DNA of 64,000 nucleotides from Desulfuribacillus alkaliarsenatis. Its GTDB lineage: Bacteria > Bacillota > Bacilli > Desulfuribacillales > Desulfuribacillaceae. The stretch lies in the NCBI RefSeq assembly GCF_001730225.1, contig NZ_MIJE01000032.1, forward strand, positions 62,001-126,000, in the 5' to 3' direction. Below are positions 49,913 to 59,906 of the stretch, piece after piece. The notes below the pieces were generated by a model. That model was given only the letters and a program-made list of their open reading frames with translations, had not been told where the DNA came from and ran no database searches. The position numbers were made by a program, and so were the translations under genes. Position 1 is the stretch's first letter; the number at the start of each line of letters is the position of its first letter.

Positions 49913-50227
49913 TTACTTATAAATTTGCAGACGTTCTATAGGTTTATCTTCTTCAATATGCTGTTCAATGATTTCCTCTACGTCGCCTTCACTAACACTG
50001 CCGTACCATATGTTATCAGGATATACAATTACGACTGGCCCTTTTTCACATATTGCTAGACAGCCTGTGTTTGTTACCATCACATCACCACTCAAATCAC
50101 GCTCCATTAATTCCTCCATAAACATTTCTACTAGATTTACTGCATCGTTACTATGACAGTATCCCTTTTGTTGTCCGTTGATTCTAGAGCTGCTACATAC
50201 AAAAATGTGCTTTACTGGTTTTCCCAT
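49913..50227 (-). CDS. Thioredoxin-like [2Fe-2S] ferredoxin
   Basis: A 104-residue ferredoxin very like the Clostridium pasteurianum [2Fe-2S] protein, which interacts with nitrogenase MoFe protein. Cys11, Cys24, Cys56 and Cys60 fall at exactly the ligand positions of that protein (FVCSSSR, GYCHS, NTGCLAICEKGP). Position 14, a non-ligand Cys in the clostridial protein, is Ser here. GVWYG-type region reads NIWYGSVSEGDVEEIIEQH. It sits between nifB and the AnfO-like gene. Confidence 0.92.
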   Translation of the reverse strand: MGKPVKHIFVCSSSRINGQQKGYCHSNDAVNLVEMFMEELMERDLSGDVMVTNTGCLAICEKGPVVIVYPDNIWYGSVSEGDVEEIIEQHIEEDKPIERLQIYK

Positions 50228-50263
50228 AAGGTTTTCCCCCTGACTTGTTTTTCTATTTTCATG

Positions 50264-50295
50264 TTTATTAAATACTTGATTTATTAAATAACTGA
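50264..50295 (-). repeat. Direct repeat, 2 x 16 bp, after nifB
   Basis: TTTATTAAATACTTGA (50264-50279) is followed at once by TTTATTAAATAACTGA. It fills most of the gap between nifB and the ferredoxin gene. Significance unknown. Confidence 0.6.
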
Positions 50296-50296
50296 T

Positions 50297-51559
50297 TTAT
50301 GCAAGGCATTTAGCTACATACTCAAGACTAGTATCTATGGTTTCATAATGCTGGTAGCTACGGATCCCTTGTTCTAATAGCTTTTGCTCAGCAGAGTGGC
50401 CAATTCTCAAAGATAATACGGCATCACAATCAGCTAGCATTGCAATTATTTGCTGCCTTTTATCATCCTGACATTGTTCATTTCCATTGCAATACTTACC
50501 AACACTGCGTTTTTCCAGCAATTGATGCGCATCAGCCTTGATTTCATATATTAAAAATTCAGTAGCATGACCAAAATGCTGATCGACAATTTTGCCTGAT
50601 TTGCTCGCTACAGCGACCCTGTATTTTGAATTAAAAGGTGTTGAACTGACTAATTTGTTATCATTGTTCGTCTCGCATTCTCGAAACTCAATAGAGCGGT
50701 CTTGACCAAGCAAACCAATTGCATCAGCCCTACATTGCTTACAGTGATGCATCTGATTTATATCTAACTCACAGATAGCACGCATTTCTTTAATATCCTT
50801 CATACTTGTTTGCGTATATGCTTCAAACGCACTACCTTTAGCTGGTATTAGGGGCATAATATTCGTCATAAACGCTCCAAGTGACTTAACTTTTTTTACT
50901 ACTTCAGGTATATGCTTGTCGTTGACATCTCTAATCATCACAATGTTTACTTTTACCATAACACCCTTTTTTGTTAACATTTCTAGACCTTGTAATTGAT
51001 TGAAGATTAAAATCTCTGCGGCGTGCTTTCCTTCATAAGCAACACCATCATATACAACATGCTTGTAGATTTCAGAACCTATAATAGGGTCTAACGCATT
51101 AATTGTTATCGTTACATGATTCACACCTAGTTCAACAATTTCATCAGCATATCTTGGTAGCATCAATCCATTTGTCGATAGGCAAAATATCACATCATCA
51201 CTATGCTGCTTAATTAAAGCTATTGTCGATTTCGTTTGCTCCCAATTTGCCAAGGCATCTCCTGGCCCTGCAATTCCAACAACCGTTAACTGCTTAATCG
51301 CTTCCTTAACTTTGATAAATTTAGCTAGTGCTTGTTCAGGCTTTAATACTTCACTTGTAACACCCGGTCTGCTTTCATTCATGCAATCATATTTGCGGTT
51401 GCAATAGTTACAGCTAATATTGCATTTAGGAGCCACTGGAAGGTGCATCCTAGCAAAGGTGTGATGGGCATCCTCTGAATAACAGGGGTGCATTTTCGCT
51501 TGTTCCATCGCCTGTTTCGAAAATCCTCCACATGCAGACATACTTGTTTTGCAAGCCAT
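50297..51559 (-). CDS. nifB: FeMo-cofactor biosynthesis protein NifB
   Basis: A 420-residue NifB making the 8Fe-9S-C core (NifB-co). The radical-SAM motif is C46-x3-C50-x2-C53 (CNISCNYC). Extra N-terminal Cys/His (CYSEDAHH) and the conserved CKQCRADAIGLLG bind the auxiliary clusters. A C-terminal NifX/NafY-like domain (VAVASKSGKIVDQHFGHATEFLIYEI) is fused. ATG at 51559 has GGAG nine bases upstream. Unlike Clostridium pasteurianum, NifN and NifB are separate here. Confidence 0.95.
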   Translation of the reverse strand: MACKTSMSACGGFSKQAMEQAKMHPCYSEDAHHTFARMHLPVAPKCNISCNYCNRKYDCMNESRPGVTSEVLKPEQALAKFIKVKEAIKQLTVVGIAGPGDALANWEQTKSTIALIKQHSDDVIFCLSTNGLMLPRYADEIVELGVNHVTITINALDPIIGSEIYKHVVYDGVAYEGKHAAEILIFNQLQGLEMLTKKGVMVKVNIVMIRDVNDKHIPEVVKKVKSLGAFMTNIMPLIPAKGSAFEAYTQTSMKDIKEMRAICELDINQMHHCKQCRADAIGLLGQDRSIEFRECETNNDNKLVSSTPFNSKYRVAVASKSGKIVDQHFGHATEFLIYEIKADAHQLLEKRSVGKYCNGNEQCQDDKRQQIIAMLADCDAVLSLRIGHSAEQKLLEQGIRSYQHYETIDTSLEYVAKCLA

Positions 51560-51609
51560 AACTATCAACTCCTTCTATATTTAGATTACTTTATTTAAAG
51601 TCATTTTTA

Positions 51610-52989
51610 TTAAATCGTTTTTGCTTTTTTGTAGTATTCTTGATACATGTTTGTTCGATAATGTAAGTACTTATTTTCGAGTAGTGTATTCGTAATTCTG
51701 TCTAGAAACACCGTCGTTCCCAAATATCCGATAGAAAGTAAACGTTGCCCACCTACCCGATCATGTATTGGAAACCCATGTCTGACAAGGGGGATTCCTT
51801 CCTTTTCTGTCAGATATCTTCCATCAGAATGACCAATTGCTATATTTGCTTTCGCCTCTACAGCGGCTGCCCGAATTACCGAAAAATCAGTCTCCTGTAT
51901 TATATTTACGGCATCTTGATTTACTAGCTTTCGCTTAAGCCCTGGTTGTAATAATTTAGACAACTTTGTTGTTTTACTACCTGTTGCTATTACATTTGGA
52001 GTAATACCATTTTCCAAACATAATGTTGCCACTGAAAAAGCCTGCTCTGGTTCACCATAGACAACAGCTCTACCCTGCGCATTATATTTATGGGAATCTA
52101 TCATTGCGTCGATTAATCGACCACGTTCTTTTTTGATAGAGTCTGGCATTGTTAAATTAGTAATTTGCTGTATTGTCTCAAATAACAAGTCTGTGTTTTC
52201 TATTCCTAGCGGAATTGGTAGATTATATAAAGGAACTCCATAGGTATCATAGAGATATTTTCCTGGAGATAGTGCATCCTCAACTGTTGTAGCAAATTGT
52301 ATCGTAGCTTTTGCCCCAGCCATTTGTTCAATTTCTTTAATTGTTGTTCCACCTTCAGGAACTTTTTTATATGTCTTTTCATAAGGTCGATCTAAAGTTT
52401 CTGAAAAATCAGGAAATATTGTGTACTTAATATCCATAGTGTCTAGTAATCGCTTCAATTCCCTTATATCAGCAGGACTAATATTAGGAATAATTATATT
52501 TAGTTTTTCATGGGGCTGAGTTGCTTTGGTAATAGTCTTGAGAATTTGTCTAAGCGTTGTAAAATATCCTTCAAAATGACTGCCACCATAACCTGGTGTA
52601 CTGCCAGGTATGATAGTACTACTTACGTCTGGATTTTCTTTTAAAAAATCAGCAACTATACGTTCTACGTCCTCGCCAATTGTCTCAGCTAAGCATGTTG
52701 TTAAAACTCCTACAATTTTAGGTTCGTATACCATAATTATATTTATTAAGCCTTGCTTAAGATTTTTTTCTCCGCCATAGACTGTGCCTTTCTCATTTAA
52801 AGAAGACGAGCCAACATCGATTGGTTCATTGTAATGCTCGGCCATATGTCTTCTCATGTAAGTACTACATCCTTGCGAGCCGTGTAACATGACCATTGCC
52901 CCTTCAATTCCTTTATAGGGTAAGATTCCGCCCATCGGCATACACATATTACAAGGATTTTCATTGGTGCTTTTATAATTCAATGTCAT
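51610..52989 (-). CDS. nifN: FeMo-cofactor scaffold subunit NifN
   Basis: A 459-residue nitrogenase-like scaffold subunit related to NifK. NPCNMCMPMGG and LHGSQGCSTYMRRH carry cluster-binding Cys; STPGYGGSHFEGY corresponds to the NifK S-x-x-G-SH region. With NifE it matures NifB-co into FeMo-co. ATG at 52989 has GGAGGG six bases upstream, and the longer reading into nifE is rejected. Confidence 0.92.
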   Translation of the reverse strand: MTLNYKSTNENPCNMCMPMGGILPYKGIEGAMVMLHGSQGCSTYMRRHMAEHYNEPIDVGSSSLNEKGTVYGGEKNLKQGLINIIMVYEPKIVGVLTTCLAETIGEDVERIVADFLKENPDVSSTIIPGSTPGYGGSHFEGYFTTLRQILKTITKATQPHEKLNIIIPNISPADIRELKRLLDTMDIKYTIFPDFSETLDRPYEKTYKKVPEGGTTIKEIEQMAGAKATIQFATTVEDALSPGKYLYDTYGVPLYNLPIPLGIENTDLLFETIQQITNLTMPDSIKKERGRLIDAMIDSHKYNAQGRAVVYGEPEQAFSVATLCLENGITPNVIATGSKTTKLSKLLQPGLKRKLVNQDAVNIIQETDFSVIRAAAVEAKANIAIGHSDGRYLTEKEGIPLVRHGFPIHDRVGGQRLLSIGYLGTTVFLDRITNTLLENKYLHYRTNMYQEYYKKAKTI

Positions 52990-53000
52990 TGGAATCCCTC

Positions 53001-54389
53001 CTAAACATATTTCCATACGGGCGAACAAACCGTAGAATGTACTTCTGTTGCAAAATTTACTGCACCGATGAAGCCACTCAATGGATGTTTACGGTCATGA
53101 TTATGGTCTATAAATGCTACTCCTAATTTATAAGCCAATGGCCGCTCTTTAACACCACCAACTAACAAATCAGCAGCTTTTTCTGTCATAAACTGTTCAA
53201 GCTCAGAAGGATTTGCATCGTCTAATATAACCGTACCTGCTGTAGCTAAATCTGCTATAGTATCGTATTCTTCTTTTCTCCCTGTTTGTGTTCCAACCAT
53301 GACTACTTCAATTCCAATTTCATTAAATTGTTTAATTAGTGATATTGCTTTAAAGCCTCCACCTACGTAGATAGCTGCCTTTTTTCCTTGCAGTTGCTGT
53401 TTATACCAGTGTAATGTTTTTGCAATTTGGCTTTCTTCTCTAGCAATTAACTTTTCTGTCTTTTCTTCTAATTCAATATTTTGAAAGAAATGCGCAATTC
53501 TACGTAATGACTCTTTTGTGTCTTCAATTCCTAAAAATGAAATATGCATATAAGGAATTCCATATAGTTCTTCCATTTTCTTTGCAAGATATGTCATTGA
53601 ACCAGCACACTGAATTATATTTAATTCAGCATCTGTTGCTTTTTTCAGCGCCTCATAGTTAGCATCACCTGTGAATGTTACATTAATATCAATTCCAATT
53701 TCTTTTAAGTATCCTTGAATAATCCAGGCTTCTGCGGCTAAGTTAAAATCACCTAAATAATTGATAACCCTTTTGCAGTTTGATTTTCTTTCAATTATTG
53801 CCTGACTTGTAGTCTCTTCTGGTTTAATAATTTTTAATATTGCATCACAGGCAGCACGATAGCCTGCGGCTTTATTACCTATAAATCCACTCGATTGCAC
53901 AGGTATAATTTCAATTCCATATTGCAGAGACTTCTTTTTACAGACTGCATCAAGATCATCTCCAATCACACCTACAATACAAGTTGAATATACAAACATT
54001 AACTTCGGATGATATTCATCAACCAGTTCATCGATTGCTTGCTCTAGCTTTTTCTCTCCACCAAAAATAACGTCTTTCTCTTTCATATCTGTTGAAAAGC
54101 TGTTTCGGTATAATTCCGACCCACTACTAAGACTGCCTCTTATATCCCAAGTGTAACTGGCGCAACCTATAGGACCATGAACCAAATGTATGGCATCAGT
54201 GATTGGATTTAGCACAACACGTGCCCCACAAAAAACACACGCCCTTTGACTCATTGAGCCTGCAACGCTGTCTGTATCACATTTGACCTGTGACTTTTGA
54301 TGTCCTTTCATGCTGATAGATTCGCTTCTTTCTGCAATAAATGATTTTTTTTTTGATTTTGTGCTATCCAATTTCACCACCACCTTCAT
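53001..54389 (-). CDS. nifE: FeMo-cofactor scaffold subunit NifE
   Basis: A 462-residue NifD-like scaffold subunit. ACVFCGARVVLNPITDAIHLVHGPIGCASYTWDIRG carries two of the cluster Cys, and YSTCIVGVIGDD the third. The NifD FeMo-co ligand motif is altered, as in all NifE. A basic N-terminal tail precedes it. The ATG at 54389 lacks a ribosome-binding site; AAGGTGG inside the frame suggests the real start may be TTG at 54371, about six residues shorter. Confidence 0.92.
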   Translation of the reverse strand: MKVVVKLDSTKSKKKSFIAERSESISMKGHQKSQVKCDTDSVAGSMSQRACVFCGARVVLNPITDAIHLVHGPIGCASYTWDIRGSLSSGSELYRNSFSTDMKEKDVIFGGEKKLEQAIDELVDEYHPKLMFVYSTCIVGVIGDDLDAVCKKKSLQYGIEIIPVQSSGFIGNKAAGYRAACDAILKIIKPEETTSQAIIERKSNCKRVINYLGDFNLAAEAWIIQGYLKEIGIDINVTFTGDANYEALKKATDAELNIIQCAGSMTYLAKKMEELYGIPYMHISFLGIEDTKESLRRIAHFFQNIELEEKTEKLIAREESQIAKTLHWYKQQLQGKKAAIYVGGGFKAISLIKQFNEIGIEVVMVGTQTGRKEEYDTIADLATAGTVILDDANPSELEQFMTEKAADLLVGGVKERPLAYKLGVAFIDHNHDRKHPLSGFIGAVNFATEVHSTVCSPVWKYV

Positions 54390-54400
54390 AAAAAGTTTAG

Positions 54401-54425
54401 TCTAGGGGCGAAAAACACCCCTAAA
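54401..54425 (-). promoter_or_regulatory. Hairpin in the nifK-nifE gap
   Basis: TTTAGGGG pairs with CCCCTAGA around a nine-base T-rich loop, 18 bases after nifK stops. A short T-rich loop but no trailing T-run; it may stabilise the upstream nifHDK mRNA relative to nifEN (inference). Confidence 0.5.
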
Positions 54426-54442
54426 CAATTGTAAATATATTT

Positions 54443-55813
54443 TTACATAACTAATTCGAAGTCTTCTTCAGCAGCATCGCGATCTTGGCGCTCTAACAAT
54501 GCGTTACTAATCATTTCTAGCAATCTCATTGCCCCTTTGTAGCCAACAATAGGCATATACGAATGTACACTTCGATCTAAAATCGGAAATCCCACACGAA
54601 AAAATGGAACATCTTCAGCTCTTGCAATGTACTTACCGTATGTGTTACCTATTAGCAAATCTACTGGTTGGTTTTTAATCCATTGCTGCAATGTAAATAA
54701 ATCTCCTGCAGCCTTTACGTTTGAGCCTTCAATTCCAGCCGCTGCTAATATTTCCTTAACTTCTTCTTCGAATTTCTTCCCTGGTGTCCCTGTCAATACA
54801 TGAACAGGTGTCATACCAAGACTTAACAAATATTCCGTTAAAGCGATTACTATATCTGGATCTCCAAATACAGCGACCCTTTTCCCATGGAAATGGAAAT
54901 GGGTGTCAGTCATTATATCAACCAATTGCCCTCGTTCTTCTTCCAGCGACTTAGGTATCTCTTTACTAAATTTATTACTTAAAGCCATTACATACTCGTC
55001 AGTTGCTTTTATCCCAATTGGTGTTTTCAACACAATAGGCTCTATCTTACACTTTCTCTCTAGGTGATACGCTGCATCAGCAGATGCATAACTCCCCAAC
55101 GCGTAAGTTGCTTTTGAATTTCCTGTATCCTTCAATTGCGAAATTGTTGTTCCACCCTTTGGAAACATTTCGTGCTTCCCTGTCATCGGTGAATCGACTA
55201 CACCAGATGTATCAGGAAACATTATATATTCGATATCCATAGCTTCTGTGATACGCTTAATTTCGCGCATGTCTCCAGGGTTTACAAAGCCAGGTATAAT
55301 ATTTGCCTGTTGCTTTTTAGTTTCTTCCGTAGCCTCAGATAGATATTGCACCATCCCCTTTGTCATGTTAGAAAAACCTGTTACATGAGAGCCAGCATAA
55401 CTAGGTGTATTGGCGTGAATGACTAATTTACCCTCTGGAACATCTGCGGATTTGATGATTGTTGGTAAATCGTCACCAATTGTTTCACTTAGACAAGTCG
55501 TATGGACAGCCATAACTTCTGGGTTATACACATTAAACACATTTTTAATCGCTGTCTTTAAGTTCGCACCACCACCAAACACTGATGCTCCTTCAGTAAA
55601 TGAACTTGTTGTAGCCATGATTGGGTCACGGAAATGCCTAGTTAAATGCATCCTGTGATAAGAACAACAACCTTGCGAACCATGACTATGTGGTAGACAA
55701 CTATGGATTCCTAATGCGGCATACATAGCTCCTATAGGTTGACAGGTTTTAGCAGGGTTAATCATCCCGCCACTTTTTCTATCGGTAATTTCTTTAGGTG
55801 TTGCATCTAACAT
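54443..55813 (-). CDS. nifK: Nitrogenase MoFe protein beta chain
   Basis: A 456-residue NifK of the short clostridial form, lacking the roughly 50-residue N-terminal extension of proteobacterial NifK. P-cluster ligands are Cys24 (AKTCQPIGA), Cys49 (GSQGCC) and Cys107 (TTCLSETIGDD), with PSYAGSHVTGF matching the Ser region. It starts one base after nifD, with its ribosome-binding site inside the nifD end. Confidence 0.96.
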   Translation of the reverse strand: MLDATPKEITDRKSGGMINPAKTCQPIGAMYAALGIHSCLPHSHGSQGCCSYHRMHLTRHFRDPIMATTSSFTEGASVFGGGANLKTAIKNVFNVYNPEVMAVHTTCLSETIGDDLPTIIKSADVPEGKLVIHANTPSYAGSHVTGFSNMTKGMVQYLSEATEETKKQQANIIPGFVNPGDMREIKRITEAMDIEYIMFPDTSGVVDSPMTGKHEMFPKGGTTISQLKDTGNSKATYALGSYASADAAYHLERKCKIEPIVLKTPIGIKATDEYVMALSNKFSKEIPKSLEEERGQLVDIMTDTHFHFHGKRVAVFGDPDIVIALTEYLLSLGMTPVHVLTGTPGKKFEEEVKEILAAAGIEGSNVKAAGDLFTLQQWIKNQPVDLLIGNTYGKYIARAEDVPFFRVGFPILDRSVHSYMPIVGYKGAMRLLEMISNALLERQDRDAAEEDFELVM

Positions 55814-55814
55814 A

Positions 55815-57446
55815 TTACTCGCCTCCTTCTGTGACAGTACCTTCTAATGTGGGAGAACTTTTCCATGGTGGAACGATGTAGTTCCATGTCGGAGATGTAA
55901 ATCCCATAGTTACATCTTCCGCAAACTTCACTGCCCCTTTAAATCCTGCATAAGGGCCACTATAGTCGTAGGAGTGTAATTGCTTAGATGGGATACCCAT
56001 TTTCTGTATCACATATTTATCCTTAATTCCTGATGCCAAAATATCTGGCTTAAGCAGCTTGATAAATTCTTCTGTTTCATAATGATTCAAGTCGTCAACT
56101 ATAAATGTTCCATCATCCATATCTTTGATCATACCGTTATAGTAGCTTAATGGAATTTTGTCTTTAATTTCTTCTAAGCGCTCTTTTGGAATTTTTAATT
56201 TATAACGCTTTTCATCCTTTGTTACTTTGATTTCTTCAATATTCTTGTTATCTGCATCCATTTTAATGTTCGGAATAACTTCTCGACCTTCATAGTCGTC
56301 TCTGTGGGCAAATTCATAGCCAGCTAAAACAGTGTCAATGCCGATTTCTTTAAACAGCCCTTGGTAATGATGGCCACGGGATCCTCCCACGAAACAAAAT
56401 GCTGTTTTCCCTTCACAGAGCTTCTTATATTGCTCCATTACTACTTCAACCTGTGCTAGTTCCTTAGCAATGACCTCTTCTGTTTTTTGTATTAGAGCTG
56501 GATCGCCGAAATACAAGGCCATGTCGCGTAGCGATTGAGCTGTACTTTGGACACCAATAAAATTGACTTTTAGCCATGGTGTACCGTATTTCTCCTCTAG
56601 CATCTCGGCTATATAGTTAATAGAACGGTGGCACTGGACTAGATTTAACTCTGCAGTATGTGCGTCTTTTAATTGCTCATAAGATCCGTCACCTGTCATA
56701 ACCGATACAACATGATAGCCAATATCCTTTAATACACGTTCAATTTCCCAGCTATCGCCGCCAATGTTATATTCACCTAAAATATTAATAGCGTATTTGC
56801 CTGCTGGTTCTTCCAAATCACTACTACCTATAATCCGTTGCATTAACACATTATTTGCAATATGGTGACCTGCAGATTGACTAACTCCTTTGTATCCTTC
56901 ACAGTTAAAGGACATTACAGGTATTCCGTACTTCTTTTCTGCTGCTTTTGCAACAGATCCAATATCGTCACCTATTAGACCTACTGGACAGGTCGCCGTA
57001 ATAGTTACTGCTTTTGGTTTCATTGTTTCTACAACTTCATCAATCATGGCGATTAACTTCTTTTCACCACCAAAAACTACGTCACTTTCCTGCATGTCAG
57101 TTGAAAAAGCATAGTTAATTAAATTAACTTCACCCTCGGCAGTCTTTGCCTTATTTCTTCTTGTGCCCCATGCGTAGTAGCTACAGCCAATCGGGCCGTG
57201 GACAATATGGGCCATGTCTTTAATAGGACCAAGTACAACACCTTTACAACCTGCAAATGCACATCCTCGATTAGTCATGATTCCTGGTAGAGTTCGCGTG
57301 TTCGCTGTAATCTCTTGGGCACCTTCAGATGTATCACGGACAACAATATGACTCCGTCTGTTTTTCTTTGTTTTAGCTGGATACGCTTCTAATATTTTTT
57401 CTAACGCTTTTTTGCGCTTCTCTATTTCATGTTTACTGAGAGCCAT
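55815..57446 (-). CDS. nifD: Nitrogenase MoFe protein alpha chain
   Basis: A 543-residue NifD. P-cluster ligands Cys62, Cys88 and Cys153 and FeMo-co ligands Cys272 (QCHRS) and His491 (LHSYDYSGPY) are all present, with Gln190 and His194 (VSQSAGHH). A roughly 50-residue insertion rich in Lys/Glu (about 390-445) marks the Clostridium pasteurianum-type Mo nitrogenase. The sequence argues for Mo rather than V or Fe-only type. It follows nifI2. Confidence 0.97.
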   Translation of the reverse strand: MALSKHEIEKRKKALEKILEAYPAKTKKNRRSHIVVRDTSEGAQEITANTRTLPGIMTNRGCAFAGCKGVVLGPIKDMAHIVHGPIGCSYYAWGTRRNKAKTAEGEVNLINYAFSTDMQESDVVFGGEKKLIAMIDEVVETMKPKAVTITATCPVGLIGDDIGSVAKAAEKKYGIPVMSFNCEGYKGVSQSAGHHIANNVLMQRIIGSSDLEEPAGKYAINILGEYNIGGDSWEIERVLKDIGYHVVSVMTGDGSYEQLKDAHTAELNLVQCHRSINYIAEMLEEKYGTPWLKVNFIGVQSTAQSLRDMALYFGDPALIQKTEEVIAKELAQVEVVMEQYKKLCEGKTAFCFVGGSRGHHYQGLFKEIGIDTVLAGYEFAHRDDYEGREVIPNIKMDADNKNIEEIKVTKDEKRYKLKIPKERLEEIKDKIPLSYYNGMIKDMDDGTFIVDDLNHYETEEFIKLLKPDILASGIKDKYVIQKMGIPSKQLHSYDYSGPYAGFKGAVKFAEDVTMGFTSPTWNYIVPPWKSSPTLEGTVTEGGE

Positions 57447-57480
57447 TATGCTAACCTCCTTAATCGTCGTTTCAATTTAG

Positions 57481-57864
57481 CTATACAGCTTCTTCTCCTT
57501 GTTCGCCCGTACGAATTCTAATAGCATCTGCTAATGGGAGAACAAAGATTTTGCCATCTCCACGGTTACCTTCTTGGTTAACTGAGATAATTGTGTCCAC
57601 AGCTTTTTTTACCTCGTCGCTGGGAACTGTCAATAACAGTAATCGCTTAGGTACTAGACGACCGCCCGTTAAAATGCTTTCCATAAACTTTTCACGAACT
57701 TCTTCTTGTGCGGCATCTAACTTATCAAGTTCAGACAAATCAGTGAGCATCTTACCTCTACCTACCGCTTTCATTGCAGTAAGTCCATTAAAACCCGCTT
57801 CTACCAATGCTTTTTTCGTTTGAGCCACCTTGTTCATGCGTATAATAGCCATTATTTCTTTCAT
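57481..57864 (-). CDS. nifI2: PII-like nitrogen regulator NifI2
   Basis: A 127-residue PII family protein. KAVGRGKMLTD and a long T-loop region (LDKLDAAQEEVREKFMESILTGGRLVPKR), then GDGKIFVLPLADAIRIRTGE. With NifI1 it forms a complex that, in methanogens, binds and inactivates NifDK, relieved by 2-oxoglutarate. The nifH-nifI1-nifI2-nifD placement is the diagnostic arrangement. Confidence 0.94.
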   Translation of the reverse strand: MKEIMAIIRMNKVAQTKKALVEAGFNGLTAMKAVGRGKMLTDLSELDKLDAAQEEVREKFMESILTGGRLVPKRLLLLTVPSDEVKKAVDTIISVNQEGNRGDGKIFVLPLADAIRIRTGEQGEEAV

Positions 57865-57875
57865 AGTTAGCCCCC

Positions 57876-58202
57876 CTATAGACCTTTAAGGCCACTACTA
57901 ATCGTGTAGGCTTCTTCTACTGGTGAGATGAAGATTTTCCCATCTCCAAATGCTCCAGCCTGACCTGTTTTTGCTTTGCGGGCTATAATTGACACTACAT
58001 CGTCTTTACACTCATCTTCGATAACAAAAATCAGCATTTCTTTTGGTATTTCATCGTACACAACATTTCCAACCTTAACACCGCGCTGCTTACCACGACC
58101 GACAACATCTAACTTGGTTACTGCAGGGTAGCCTGCTTCATTTAATTCAGCTAATATTTCACTACTTTTTTCAGGTCTTACAATCGCCTTTACCATTAAC
58201 AT
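57876..58202 (-). CDS. nifI1: PII-like nitrogen regulator NifI1
   Basis: A 108-residue PII family protein: VKAIVRPEKSSEILAELNEAGYPAVTKLDVVGRGKQRG, a short T-loop, and TGQAGAFGDGKIFISPVEEAYTISSG. It carries the ATP/2-oxoglutarate-binding pattern. It begins 28 bases after nifH with GGAGG upstream, and ends 11 bases before nifI2. Confidence 0.94.
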   Translation of the reverse strand: MLMVKAIVRPEKSSEILAELNEAGYPAVTKLDVVGRGKQRGVKVGNVVYDEIPKEMLIFVIEDECKDDVVSIIARKAKTGQAGAFGDGKIFISPVEEAYTISSGLKGL

Positions 58203-58230
58203 ACTTTCTGCCTCCTTTAGCTACTGTTTT

Positions 58231-59073
<843 letters not shown>

Positions 59074-59157
59074 TTAAAAATAAAGTTGTAGTTTGCGCGT
59101 TCTTTTTTAACGTTTTTGATCCCTCCTTAATACAAGTAACGCTTTATGTTTGAATAT

Positions 59158-59214
59158 AAAAAAGGCGTCAATAGTGCTACACAGCATAATTCACCTGTGC
59201 ATCCTATTGACACC
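59158..59214 (-). terminator. Conditional terminator in the nifH leader
   Basis: GGTGTCAATAG (59204-59214) pairs with CTATTGACGCC (59164-59174), one G-T pair, with a smaller CACAG/CTGTG hairpin inside the loop and six T after it. It lies about 100 bases upstream of nifH, between the regulator gene and nifH. Its 5' arm is shared with the P2 hairpin of the ANTAR-type motif, so it should form only when that hairpin does not. Confidence 0.88.
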
Positions 59215-59254
59215 TTTGTCTAATAGTTTATTACAATAACGTCATTGCTATTGT
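59204..59254 (-). promoter_or_regulatory. ANTAR-type dual hexaloop motif, nifH leader
   Basis: P1: ACAATAGC, loop AATGAC, GTTATTGT (59233-59254). P2: CTATTAGAC, loop AAAGGT, GTCAATAG with one bulged A (59204-59226). Both loops are six bases with A at 1 and G at 4, the known recognition rule of ANTAR RNA-binding domains. Six bases separate P1 and P2. P2 consumes the 5' arm of the terminator. A TATAAT (59265-59270) and TTGAAA (59282-59287) upstream may be promoter parts but are not well spaced. Confidence 0.8.
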
Positions 59255-59296
59255 CCTGTATAAAATTATAATCTAGCTTAATTTCAAAGCCTATAA

Positions 59297-59869
59297 CTAA
59301 CTATAAGTTATAATAATAGCATTGGCTACTTCCTTCATTGGAAGACATTTATCCATGCTAATTTTTTGAACATGTCTGAAAGCTTCATCCTCAGTCATAT
59401 CAAGCTCTTTCATAAGTAAACCTTTTGCCTTTTCTACTACCTTACGAGTTTCTAATGTCTTCTTTAGCTTATCAATTTCTTGTTCCATTTTTTTTGTGCG
59501 CTTAAACATGGCATGGGCAACCTCAACATTTGAGACTAGCATAGTATCTGGTAATTGTTTTAACATGTAAAAGTAAAACCATAATTCTTTTGCTTTTTCC
59601 ACTAATTGTTTTTGGAGCTGTTGTGTTAACACTATAAGTGCTGAACACGGATCTTGCTCAATAATTTCTATAAGATTGGTTATATTTACATTCATACAAT
59701 CTCCATCAACTATGATTAAATCTGGCAATCTACTCTTGACTAAGCGTAGTGCTGCTGATTGATGATCAGCTTCACCAATTACTGAATGCCCTGAATTCAT
59801 GAACAAGCGTTTCAAGTGTATTTTATAATTTACATCATCAGTTACAATGATAACACGTGTGCTGTTCAT
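59297..59869 (-). CDS. ANTAR-domain response regulator (antiterminator)
   Basis: A 190-residue regulator. The N-terminal receiver keeps Asp11/Asp12, acceptor Asp55, Thr82 and Lys104, so phosphorylation is plausible. A coiled linker (about 115-135) leads to an ANTAR domain (ETRKVVEKAKGLLM ... MTEDEAFRHVQKISMDKCLPMKEVANAII). Such proteins bind paired hexaloop hairpins and prevent termination. It is 37 bases after glnA, as in clostridial glnA-nitR, and upstream of nifH. The ATG has GGGGTG five bases upstream. No partner kinase is in the window. Confidence 0.93.
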   Translation of the reverse strand: MNSTRVIIVTDDVNYKIHLKRLFMNSGHSVIGEADHQSAALRLVKSRLPDLIIVDGDCMNVNITNLIEIIEQDPCSALIVLTQQLQKQLVEKAKELWFYFYMLKQLPDTMLVSNVEVAHAMFKRTKKMEQEIDKLKKTLETRKVVEKAKGLLMKELDMTEDEAFRHVQKISMDKCLPMKEVANAIIITYS

Positions 59870-59906
59870 ATGAGCACCCCACTTTCAAAACAAGACTTTA
59901 CATTTA

